NCBI GenBank assembly: GCA_903896545.1
Contig: CAITYF010000161.1
Location: 62,001-126,000, forward strand
DNA: 64,000 nucleotides
Origin: an uncultured Myxococcales bacterium
Lineage (GTDB): Bacteria; Myxococcota_A; UBA9042
Direction: 5' to 3'
The notes under the pieces are model-generated. The model was not told where the DNA came from, searched no databases, and worked only from the letters and a program-made list of their open reading frames with translations. A program made the position numbers and the translations under genes. Position 1 is the first letter of the stretch; every line of letters starts with the position of its first letter. Positions 8,560 to 17,800 of this stretch are shown one piece after another.

Positions 8560-10953
8560 ATGCGCTTTCTCGCCGACCAGCGCTGCTTTCCTCGCAAATC
8601 AATAGGATTATTGCTGTTTTGCGCGCTCTTGCAGTGGTCGGCGCTGGCTTTTGCTGACGATTTCGAGGAGGACGCCGATGCGGTCGCTGCGGAAGTCGAC
8701 GAGGCGCCCGCCGCGCCATTGGCGCAGGTCTCAACCGAAGGACTGTACGATTTCAAGAGCTTGACTGCCGAAGATCCGCGTTACGGGCCGCTGTTTGAGG
8801 CGTTTCGCAAGCGGCAGTACGGCCAGGCGGTCACGCTGAGCCACGAGATCTTGCGATCGCCGCTGCGCGCGCACACGCAAGCTGCGGTCGTGACGCTACA
8901 GGCGATGGCGCTGGAGGCGCAGAAGGACTGGCACGGCGCGCAACAGGCGTGGCAACGGCTGGCGCAGTCGGGACCGATGGCGCAGCGGGCGCGGCGGCAT
9001 CTGGCGGAGCTGGCGCAGAAGCGCAAAGATCAGGACGAGGCGCTGGCGCAGCTTGCGGCGATCGCGCCGTGGCACGTCGATCGCGACGCGGCGACCCTGG
9101 AAATGGCGGAACTGGAATTGACCCGCGGGCAAACGGGGCCGGCGCGCGACGCCTTGGACCGCATCAAGCCCGACGCGCTGACCAAGCCGCTGCGCGCGTG
9201 GTGGGCGCTCTTGGAAGGGCTGGTCGCCCAGCGCGCGGGGAAGAACGAGCTCGCCGTGCAACGTTTGCGCGAAGCGTGGACCTTGGACGTTGAGCCGACG
9301 GCGCATCAAGCGTTTGACGGGCTGAGAGCGCTCGAAGCGATTCCGAGTCCGGCGGACCAGATCGAGCGGATTCTGCGCCGGCAAGCCCGCAAGGACAGCG
9401 AATTGCACGTGTGGCTGCGTGAGGCGGAAGCCGTGACGGCGGACGGCGACGGCTTGCGGCTGTACGTGACGGGCGCCTTGAAGGCGCGCGAGAAGAACAC
9501 GCGTGCGCCCGCGATTGCCCTCTTGAAGCAGGCGGTGGAGCAGCTGACGGACCCCGTGCAGCAGGGGCGCGCGCTGTTCGTGTTGGGCGACGCGATAGGC
9601 AAAGCGGGCGACGATCGCGCGGCGATCAGCGTGCTCGAGCGCATCGCGCAGATTCCGGCGGGCGATGAGACCCAAGCCCGCGCGCTACAGCGGCTGCACA
9701 AGCTCTACGGCAACGTGAACGAGCCGAAGCTCGCGGCGGAAGCGCTGCAGAACGTGCTGAACCAGCACCCGACAGCCGAGGAACGTGAACTGGCGCTGTG
9801 GAATCTGGGCTTCAGCGAATTTCGCGCCAAGCGGTGGCCCGAAGCGCTGCAGCATTTTGTGCGGCTGGAGAAGGATTTTGGGCACTTGTGGACGGGGTCG
9901 TGGCAATCCTGGCGCGCCAAGGCTCTCTACTGGCAAGGGCGAACGCTGGCGCAGATGGGGCAAAAAGATGCCGCGCTGGACGTGTGGGCGACCGTCGCGC
10001 AGACCTACGCGCAGACGTACTACGGCGTGATCGCGATCGACCGCATGCGCGAGCTGCGTCCGGACCGCGCGGCACGGATTCAGGGACCGCCGCCGGGGCC
10101 GTCCGATGGCACGGTGTTGCAAACGCTGTCCTTGGACCGCTTGCGCGTGGGGCGGCATCAAGCGTTGGATGAGGCCGCGCTTTTGGTGCGCATGGGGCTG
10201 TACAAGGAAGCGCGCGAACTCTTGAAGGACGGACTGTCGCGCGGTCTGCCCCGCGATGGCGTGCAGCTTCTGGCGACGCTCTACGATCTGGAAGGTCGCA
10301 AGAAAGCCGCGTACGCCGTCATGGAGCGCCACACGCGTCGCGCGGCGCGTCCGGATGACTCGACGGCGGGCGTTTGGCGCCAGAGCTTCCCCAAGGCGTT
10401 CTACACGGAGGCCGTGACAGCGGCAAAAAGCGCGGAAATATCAAAGAGTTTTCTGTACTCGATCATGCGCCACGAGAGCGCGTTTGTGCCCACGGCCGTC
10501 TCCAAAGCGGGTGCGTACGGGCTGGTGCAGCTGCTGCCGTCTGCGGCGAAGATGATCGCGGGCGTGTACGACCTGCCGGCGCCGGGCGCGGGCGGCCTGA
10601 AACGGCCGGAGACGAATCTGCAGATCGGCGCGCTTTACCTCTCGCAATTGCTCAGCTTTTACCGCAACAATCAAGCGCTGGCGGCCGCTGCGTACAACGC
10701 CGGACCGTACGCGGTGCAAGGTTGGGTCAAGAAGGCGGGGACGCTGCCGACGGACGTTTTTGTCGAGACGATTCCATATCCGGCCACCCGCGCTTACGTG
10801 ATGCAGGTAACGGCGACCGCGCAGACGTACGCGTGGCTGTACCCGGAGTGGCAGGAGATCCAGCGGGATATCCTGGCGCGACCGGCCAAGTTGCCGGGAT
10901 CGCTCGGGCCGTTTTTGGTGAAGCCGGCGGAGTCGACAGCGGTTGTGAATTAG
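8560..10953 (+). CDS. Periplasmic lytic transglycosylase with long TPR region (Slt70-like)
   Basis: A 797-aa exported protein that should cleave the MurNAc-GlcNAc bond of peptidoglycan to give 1,6-anhydro ends. Residues 1-32 are a signal peptide (IGLLLFCALLQWSALAFA then DDFEED). Residues about 70-610 are helical TPR/superhelix repeats like the U-shaped ring of Slt70. The C-terminal SLT domain begins near 625: catalytic Glu639 sits in MRHESAF, followed by GAYGLVQLLPSAA and AAAAYNAGPYAV, the standard SLT motifs. Length is greater than E. coli Slt (about 645 aa) because of extra repeats. ATG 8560 is the only start that gives a signal peptide. No partner gene adjoins it; the neighbour downstream is convergent. 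Confidence 0.92.
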   Translation: MRFLADQRCFPRKSIGLLLFCALLQWSALAFADDFEEDADAVAAEVDEAPAAPLAQVSTEGLYDFKSLTAEDPRYGPLFEAFRKRQYGQAVTLSHEILRSPLRAHTQAAVVTLQAMALEAQKDWHGAQQAWQRLAQSGPMAQRARRHLAELAQKRKDQDEALAQLAAIAPWHVDRDAATLEMAELELTRGQTGPARDALDRIKPDALTKPLRAWWALLEGLVAQRAGKNELAVQRLREAWTLDVEPTAHQAFDGLRALEAIPSPADQIERILRRQARKDSELHVWLREAEAVTADGDGLRLYVTGALKAREKNTRAPAIALLKQAVEQLTDPVQQGRALFVLGDAIGKAGDDRAAISVLERIAQIPAGDETQARALQRLHKLYGNVNEPKLAAEALQNVLNQHPTAEERELALWNLGFSEFRAKRWPEALQHFVRLEKDFGHLWTGSWQSWRAKALYWQGRTLAQMGQKDAALDVWATVAQTYAQTYYGVIAIDRMRELRPDRAARIQGPPPGPSDGTVLQTLSLDRLRVGRHQALDEAALLVRMGLYKEARELLKDGLSRGLPRDGVQLLATLYDLEGRKKAAYAVMERHTRRAARPDDSTAGVWRQSFPKAFYTEAVTAAKSAEISKSFLYSIMRHESAFVPTAVSKAGAYGLVQLLPSAAKMIAGVYDLPAPGAGGLKRPETNLQIGALYLSQLLSFYRNNQALAAAAYNAGPYAVQGWVKKAGTLPTDVFVETIPYPATRAYVMQVTATAQTYAWLYPEWQEIQRDILARPAKLPGSLGPFLVKPAESTAVVN

Positions 10954-10987
10954 GGGGCTGCGGGGCCGGCGCCGCAGGCGCGCCGGA

Positions 10988-11014
10988 TCTGAGGGAAACG
11001 CAGTTTCCCTCAGA
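10988..11014. terminator. Perfect 12-bp hairpin between convergent genes
   Basis: TCTGAGGGAAAC (10988-10999), a GCA loop and GTTTCCCTCAGA (11003-11014) form a perfect stem 35 bp after the transglycosylase stop. It probably works as a terminator from either side, though no long T tract follows. The rest of the gap 10954-11301 holds no convincing gene; near the minus-strand gene end there are two tiny hairpins (11261-11273, 11276-11288) that might also contribute to termination. Confidence 0.5.
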
Positions 11015-11301
11015 CTCCCTTTCTAAGGGCGGGCGGTTGAGGAAGGCGGGGTTCTGTTATCGGCGCGATGGCGCCTCCTAGCAAGCTTTCGCGTTGGACT
11101 TGGAGTTGGAGGGCCGGGATCGCCGTCTCGGCGTGCGGGGCCCCGATGGGCGCCGCTTTGCGGCGATCGGTACCGCGCCTCGGTCGCGGTGGAGGCGGGG
11201 TGTGATTGCTGGGGAACGGGTTTGGCGCGCGGGCGGTTGCGGTGGCTTGAGCGGTGTTGTCGGGTGTTACCCGTCCGCGTTTCACGCGCAATCGGTCCTG
11301 T

Positions 11302-14300
11302 CTAAAAGCTATACAACACGCTGAAACTCAACGCGCCCGGCGAGTCGTCCAGCGTTTGCGTCCTCGCGCCGTTGGTGTTCTGGATCTCGCGCACGCGGCG
11401 ACCGATGGCAAAACCGTAGTCGACACGGATCGGAATCTGACCCGAGAGCAGCCAGCGCAAGCCCAAACCGACGCCGTGGCGGAAGCTGGCGGCGTAGAAT
11501 TCGGACGGCATGTCGGCGATCGCGCCCCAGTCCCAGAACGTGGCGCCCCAGATCCCGGTGTCGCGCAGGATGGGAAAGCGCAGCTCTGCGGAGCCGTTGA
11601 CGACGTAGTTGCCGCCTTGTTTGGTGCGGTCGGCGTCCTGCGCGCTGGAGGAAACAGCTTGGCCGGTTTTGCTGATCGACTTGGTTGAGCCGTCCGAAAG
11701 GTATTCTTTGACCGCCAGATCCGCGTAGCCGCGCAAGCCCTGCACGCCGCCCAGTTGGAAGCGCGCCCAGTCGGGGAGGTCGGCGGAGTCAGAGCCGAGC
11801 TGAGTCGAACCGCCCGCGTGAACAAGAAGTGCAAGGATGGCCGCTTGGCCAAACGGGATGAAGCCTTTAGCGGAACCTTCATATTTCAAGTAGTTGCCGT
11901 GTTCATACTGGCCGATGAGCGACGCGATTGGACTGCTGACCACTTGCTTATAGGCGTTGATGTACTGCACCGAACTGCTCAGGTAAAAGCCGCGCGTCGG
12001 GTTGATCGGGCTGTCGGTGCGGTCCCAGGTCAGCGTCGGGCTGATCTGGAATTGCGGTTCGAGGCGAAAGCCGTTGACGGGCATCGGCGCGCTGGGTGTT
12101 CGTGTGCGGATAAAGCCGGCGTCAAAAGCGAGCGCGAGTGCGACCTTGCCAAAACGCCGCGCCAGCTGCACGAGCGCGCCGGTGCGATCCAGATCGACGA
12201 CGCCGCTGGCGTAATCGTGGATGAAGTACGGCGCGGTCAGGTTCAGCGTCACATCCGAACCAAAAAGCCGCGAGTCCGAGTAGGTCGGCGAGAGCGAGAG
12301 CAGGCGGATCGTGTCGAGAATCGTCTGCTGGTCGCACGCGATAACCGTTTCCCCGTTCACTTCCCCGCACGCCGGCGCACGCGTCAGACCCACTTTCAGC
12401 GGAATCCGCAGCTGCTTGCCCAGACCCAGGAAGTTGCGGTTTACCCATGCCGCTTCGCCGGTCAGGAGGAGGTTGGGCAGGTTGAGCGTCAGTCCTTGGT
12501 TGTAGGCGCTCGTCGCGCGATCGCCTGCCGCTGTGGCTTGACCGACGCCGTCCAGGAGCGGCGCCACGGTGCGTTCCGTCTTGGCGTGTGAGGCGTTGAT
12601 CGTCTGCACGCCCACCGCGTACTCCATCCAGCGGAACGAATTCTCGGCCACTTGCACGACGACGCCCAAGCGCTGACGCGGCGGTGTCTCGTCTTCGCCG
12701 ATGTAGTCAAAGGTCACCTGGCCAAAAAGCGCGAGGTTGCGCAAACGCCTTTGTGACTCAAAGAGCGCGGCGGCCGAAAACGGCTGTCCGGGCTTGGGCA
12801 TGTCGCGCAGGATCACGCCGACGTCGGTCTCAAAGTTGCCACGGACAAACACTTCGCCGATCTCGACGCGCTCACCTTCGGTCACCTGCAAGCGCACGTC
12901 GACGACTTCGGCGCGCATCGCCTCGAATGAACAAGGCATTTCCGGCCGATCGGGGGCGTGGGCAGTGCAGAACGCGTCGACGCGCGCGCGGAAAAAACCT
13001 GTATTCTTATAGCGTTGGTCAACCTGTGAAACCGCCTGATTCAGCAGGTCATTGCTCACCACTTGGCCTGTCTGCAAGCCCAGCACCTCGCGCACGTCGT
13101 GTTCGGAAAATTCAGACGCGCCCTGAATCGAGAGTTCGCCGAGGTGTGTGCGCTTGCCCGGACGGATCGGCACTTCGATGTAGACAAAGTCCTCGCCAGC
13201 TGGTCGACGCACGCGAAAACCCTTGTCTTTGTAAAGGTAATCGAAGCGCTCGCCCTGAACTGTCACCGTCAACGTGCGCTGGTAGTTGGTTGTTGGCGTC
13301 GCGCTTTCAGGCAGGTGCGCGCCGAACCCAAAGTTGAAGTAGCCCGCCGCCATGTAGAACTGTCGCAGCGCGTCGAGATCCGCGAGCAATTGATCCACCT
13401 GCAGGAAACCGCCGGTGTTCAGCAGGTCGTACGCCTTGGTCGTCATCACCGACTTGAGCTGATCGATGTCCAAACCATCCGCGCCGGGGAACTGAATACC
13501 TCGAATTTGCGAGACAAAGCCCGTTGTGACGTAGTACGTGATCGCCGATTCGACCTGGTGATCCAAAGGCGACGGCACCGGGCGCAGCTCCAGGCGCACG
13601 TCTGCAAACAAGTAGCCGCGGTTTTCCAGTACGCCCGCGACAGCAGTGCGCCCGCGATCGGCTTCTTCAAACTCAAAGAGCCCCGACTCGGCAAAGGGCA
13701 GCGCGTCGTAGAGCGCCTGATCATCGTCTTGCGTCACGAGGCGAAAACCGGACTTGTCGTATTGGCCGGTTTCTTCGCGCACGTACACGCGCACCAGGTG
13801 GCAACGTCCTGGTCGCACCGTGATGTCCACGATGTTGTCCTTGGGTTCCGGAATGCCGACGCTCGGATTGCCAAAGCCCAGACGGCGCAGGTACGTGCGA
13901 ATGGCGTTTTTGGCTTTGTTGGCAGCGCGCCGGGTGAAGACCTCGACGTTCTGCAGCTCCGACACGTCGCGGATCGCCCGTTCGCTCACCTTGGGGCACA
14001 CCAGACCGGCGCGTTCTTCGGCATCGCTGGGAGGCGCGAGCGGTTCGAGTCGAAAACGGGTCGCCGCCACCCGCTGCTTTACGCCTTCATCGATCGCGAC
14101 GATCAAGCGCAATTCGTCGGCGCGCCCGCCCACGAACGGCACCGCGGCCAACACCACTTTCGCCCCGTCGAAACCGTAGCGTTGGTAGAGACCTTCCAGC
14201 GCCGTTCGCTGCAACGTCAGCGCGTGACTGCCGTCCAGCGTGTCCGGATTCAGGATATCGCCCGTGCGGATCACCAGTTTCGCGCGCAGTTCATCCTCAA

Positions 14301-14829
14301 AAACCGCGGTGTTGCCGGTGAAATCGATGCGCCGCACAAAGTGGTTGCCGCGCACTTTCCAGATGACGTCCGCTGTTCCGTCCGGGTCGGTCACGCAATC
14401 CACGTGCACGTCGACGAAGAAACCCAATTGCAAAATGCGCGACGTTGCCCGGCTGAGCGCGCCGCGTGTCACGATGACCCCCGGTTGCAGGTCCGTCAGC
14501 GACTCGATTTCTGCGCGATCCGTCTCGTTCTCGCAGCGCGTTCCAGTGCAACCTTGCCACGTCGTCGTGTGGAGCGCCCGATTCAGGCAGCGCTGTTCGG
14601 CTTCCGCCGCGCCGCTTTGACCCATCACCGCCGCCACGCGCGCGGTCTCCGCGACAGCCGTCGAGTCGGGCGGCAAGTGCGTGGCCGTCGCCGGTTTGGG
14701 CAGCGGCACCACCGGTTCAGAACCCTGCGCCCACACCGCATTTGCCCACAGCAGCGCCATCGCCGCGAAGACGACGCGCCAGAACGCCGGGATTTGTGGA
14801 CGGGCAGTGAACACGGACGTCGACCTCAC
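11302..14829 (-). CDS. tamA: Omp85-family outer-membrane assembly protein with POTRA domains (TamA/BamA-like)
   Basis: A 1175-aa exported protein: signal peptide (VVFAAMALLWANAVWA then QG), a long periplasmic region of repeated POTRA-like modules to roughly residue 700, and a C-terminal 16-strand-type Omp85 barrel. The L6 loop motif GLRGY (canonical VRGF/Y) is near residue 1030, and the protein ends in a beta-signal with terminal Phe (VLYSF). It is much longer than E. coli TamA (577 aa) or BamA (about 800 aa), mainly in the POTRA part. GTG at 14829 overlaps the tamB stop (GTGA); GTG at 14814, 9 nt after GAGG, is an alternative. Pairing with tamB favours TamA over BamA, so the symbol is tentative. 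Confidence 0.85.
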   Translation of the reverse strand: MRSTSVFTARPQIPAFWRVVFAAMALLWANAVWAQGSEPVVPLPKPATATHLPPDSTAVAETARVAAVMGQSGAAEAEQRCLNRALHTTTWQGCTGTRCENETDRAEIESLTDLQPGVIVTRGALSRATSRILQLGFFVDVHVDCVTDPDGTADVIWKVRGNHFVRRIDFTGNTAVFEDELRAKLVIRTGDILNPDTLDGSHALTLQRTALEGLYQRYGFDGAKVVLAAVPFVGGRADELRLIVAIDEGVKQRVAATRFRLEPLAPPSDAEERAGLVCPKVSERAIRDVSELQNVEVFTRRAANKAKNAIRTYLRRLGFGNPSVGIPEPKDNIVDITVRPGRCHLVRVYVREETGQYDKSGFRLVTQDDDQALYDALPFAESGLFEFEEADRGRTAVAGVLENRGYLFADVRLELRPVPSPLDHQVESAITYYVTTGFVSQIRGIQFPGADGLDIDQLKSVMTTKAYDLLNTGGFLQVDQLLADLDALRQFYMAAGYFNFGFGAHLPESATPTTNYQRTLTVTVQGERFDYLYKDKGFRVRRPAGEDFVYIEVPIRPGKRTHLGELSIQGASEFSEHDVREVLGLQTGQVVSNDLLNQAVSQVDQRYKNTGFFRARVDAFCTAHAPDRPEMPCSFEAMRAEVVDVRLQVTEGERVEIGEVFVRGNFETDVGVILRDMPKPGQPFSAAALFESQRRLRNLALFGQVTFDYIGEDETPPRQRLGVVVQVAENSFRWMEYAVGVQTINASHAKTERTVAPLLDGVGQATAAGDRATSAYNQGLTLNLPNLLLTGEAAWVNRNFLGLGKQLRIPLKVGLTRAPACGEVNGETVIACDQQTILDTIRLLSLSPTYSDSRLFGSDVTLNLTAPYFIHDYASGVVDLDRTGALVQLARRFGKVALALAFDAGFIRTRTPSAPMPVNGFRLEPQFQISPTLTWDRTDSPINPTRGFYLSSSVQYINAYKQVVSSPIASLIGQYEHGNYLKYEGSAKGFIPFGQAAILALLVHAGGSTQLGSDSADLPDWARFQLGGVQGLRGYADLAVKEYLSDGSTKSISKTGQAVSSSAQDADRTKQGGNYVVNGSAELRFPILRDTGIWGATFWDWGAIADMPSEFYAASFRHGVGLGLRWLLSGQIPIRVDYGFAIGRRVREIQNTNGARTQTLDDSPGALSFSVLYSF

Positions 14830-17800
14830 TCCAGGGGCTGCTTGTACTTGAGTTTGAACTCGTAGACTTCCGTTGGAAGCGACGCGTTTTGTGAAAACTG
14901 CTGCGACTTGCGCCACAAACCACCTGCGCTGAGGTGATCCGTCGCGCGGAAGTCAAAACGCACGTTGTAGAGGCGGTCCGTCGCGCCGGAGCGCACTTGC
15001 GTCGCGACGCTGATTTGATTGCCCAGCTTCTTGGAGCCGCTCGCGCCGACGTTGCCCGCCGCGTCAAAGTCGAACGTGAACTGATCAAACACGGATTCGA
15101 TGCCCAACAGCGACTGGAACGGCTTGAGCAGCGACGGTCCGAGCTCGCCGATAAGCGCCGACGACGAGATCGGCGGGGCGCTCGACCCTCCGCCCGCGTT
15201 GTCCGAACACTTGCGCTTGAACATGATGAGGCATTGGACGTCCGCCGGTGAGTCGCCTTTGTTGTCCGAGAAGCGGAAATCCTCCGCCTTGGCGTCCGCG
15301 GTGAACACGCCGGAGTAGCCCACCGACACAATGACGATGTCGGTGAAGCCCTGGTTGTCAAAGTTCAAGTCGGCGCCGATCGCGGATGCCGTCGAGCTTG
15401 TGCTGCTGCCGCTTTTGGTGATCTGCGCGCGGATCTCAGCGTCGATGTACGGTCGCGTTGGCTCGCCCTGGAAATCCAGCCACAAGTGATCGACATCAAA
15501 GTTGAGCTGCTGAATCGCGTACGTGATCTTGCTGTCGCTTGAAGCCGCGACCTTGGCACGACCGACGAGGTTCATCTTTGGCAGTGTTCCCGTGACCTTC
15601 AGTCCTTCCGTTTCGACGACCGCCTCGACGCGTCCAAGTGGAATTCGGCTCGCCACGTCGATGTTCTGCGCGTTCACGCGCAGATCGAGGTTGATCTCAT
15701 TGATCCACGGCATCGTCTCGGTGATCGGCTTGGAAAACTGATCCACCTTGCGATCTGTCACGCCGCCAACCACGCCTGAGATCCGGTCGAAGTTGCGGTA
15801 GTACGAGCCGTCTGGCACGTCGACCCGACCGGACAGCGTCATCTTGCGCCGCGACGGGTGGTTCAGTTCCGAGCCGACAAATCGCAACTGCGGCGAAAGC
15901 GAGATCGTGTACTCCTTGGGCACGGCAAACGGGATGCTCGTGCCGTTCAACGTGAAGTCGACCGCGTGCGGCATCAGGTGGTCCAGCGTCACCGAACCAA
16001 AAGCGTCGAATTGGCCATCGTCGATCGTGCCCGAGACGCGCAGCTCGGGGTTACTCGGAATCGTGACGACCATCTGACCGTCCACCACATCGCCGTCTCC
16101 GTCGCGCATGGGGTGGATTTCAAACTCGCCGCCTTCGTCGATCAGGACATCGTGGCCAAAATGCCGCGGCGTGACCTGACCCGCGCGCGTGCGCAGCCGC
16201 CCTTCCATTGCCAGTGCGTCCAACGCGCCTTCCAGCCGCAGATAGCCACGACCCACTTGCGCCGATTCCAGACACGCCGCGGCCGGATCGTCGCGGCCGC
16301 GATCCCACGGCAGGATGTCGAGCAGCAGGTCCATCGACGCCATCGAGTCTGCGAGACCGCCGATGCGCGGCACGTCGATCGTGCCCGCCAGATACGCTTG
16401 GAGCGACGGCGCGCCCTTGCCGACCGGTAGGGTCATCACGCCGCAGACCTCCAGCGGTTCCCGGCCAAGGTCAAAGTACACCGAGTCGAGCACGACGCGA
16501 CCCGGCGTGACCGTGATGTTCGCCGGCGATGTGTTGCTCAAGCCCGGCGCACCGGCGCCAAAGTCGAGCGTCAGGCCGCGCGGTGGCAACGTCGCCTGCA
16601 CGGCGTACAGCGGCGCGCCTGGTCGCAGGTTCACGTGCACGAGCGCATCAGCGGACACGTGCGCCTGCATTCCGGGAGGCGGCGGCATCCCAACGAGCGC
16701 AAAGACATCGACCATGTCCGGCGCGTCGATGTGCAGATCGACCTCCACCGGCTTCAGGCCCTCGAAGCGCATCTCAGAGCCCTCCAGCAAGCGAAAGCCC
16801 GGAAAAAAGCGCGAACTTGTCAGGATCGCCGCGCCTTGGGGCTGCTTGGTGATCTGCAAGTCTGCGTCCTGCAACTGCACCTTGTCCCACTTCAGACCAA
16901 GCACCTTCAGCCCTGATTGCAGGGAGAACTTCTGCGTCGAACCCCACAAGTGCAGATCGCCGCCCACGGAACCACCCAGCGGCATGTCAGCCATGATGTG
17001 GGACAGGCGGACCAGAGGCGTTTGCGGCAACGTGAGGGAGATGTCGAACTTGGTGAACCGCAGATCCGTGTCGACCGTCGCGCTCGCCCATTCCTGGGTC
17101 AACAACTGAATGTCGAGCGGCGTCACGTGCAGGTGACCGTCGTGGCCTTTGATGTGTGCTTTCACGCGGGGGAAGGACTCCGCGACGACGGTGAAGTCGC
17201 GCAGGTCGACGTCGCCGGACACCGAAAAGCTGGTGAGAGGCCGCTGCAGGTCGACGTCCACCGTCGCGTCGTGCAACGTGACCGCGCCACCCAGCGCGGC
17301 CGTATTCGCGCCAAAAAGCCCCATCAACCGCGCGAGAGCGAGGTCCTTCACTTGCAAGTGGTTGATCTGCAATCGCTGCTGGTGCAAGACACTGGTGCGA
17401 GTGGCGCCAAAAAGATCGAGAGCGAAATTGCCGCTGACCGCGCCCAGCACGTCACCGCGCGTGTCGAGCTTGTCCAGAAACAGTACGCCCTTGTTCAAAC
17501 GCACTTGCGCGTTCAGCGTGGCGAACGACAGGTCCAAGGGCCGGTGACCAATCGCGCCATGGTAGCCGAGGTTGCGCGCGGTCAGCTTGCCGTGAAGACC
17601 TGGATTGACCGTGCCACCGTCCACTTCGGTGTCGGAGATCGTCACGGAGCCGCTTACGGAGTCGACGCCAAACGGCGCGAGGAGCCGCCGTAGGCTGGCG
17701 ATGTCCGCGGCGACATGCAGGTCGCTCTCGTCGTCGCCCAAGTTCAAGTAACCGTCGGCGCGCAACCAGTCGCCACCTTGTCGTTCCACTTCTGTTGACG

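Noticed and set aside
11094-11324. Small plus-strand frame of 76 codons in the convergent gap
   Set aside because: No ribosome-binding site, overlaps the end of the TamA-like gene, and Arg/Gly-rich composition.
13063-14865. 600-codon plus-strand frame
   Set aside because: Antisense to the TamA-like gene; Arg/His/Ala-rich and no motif.
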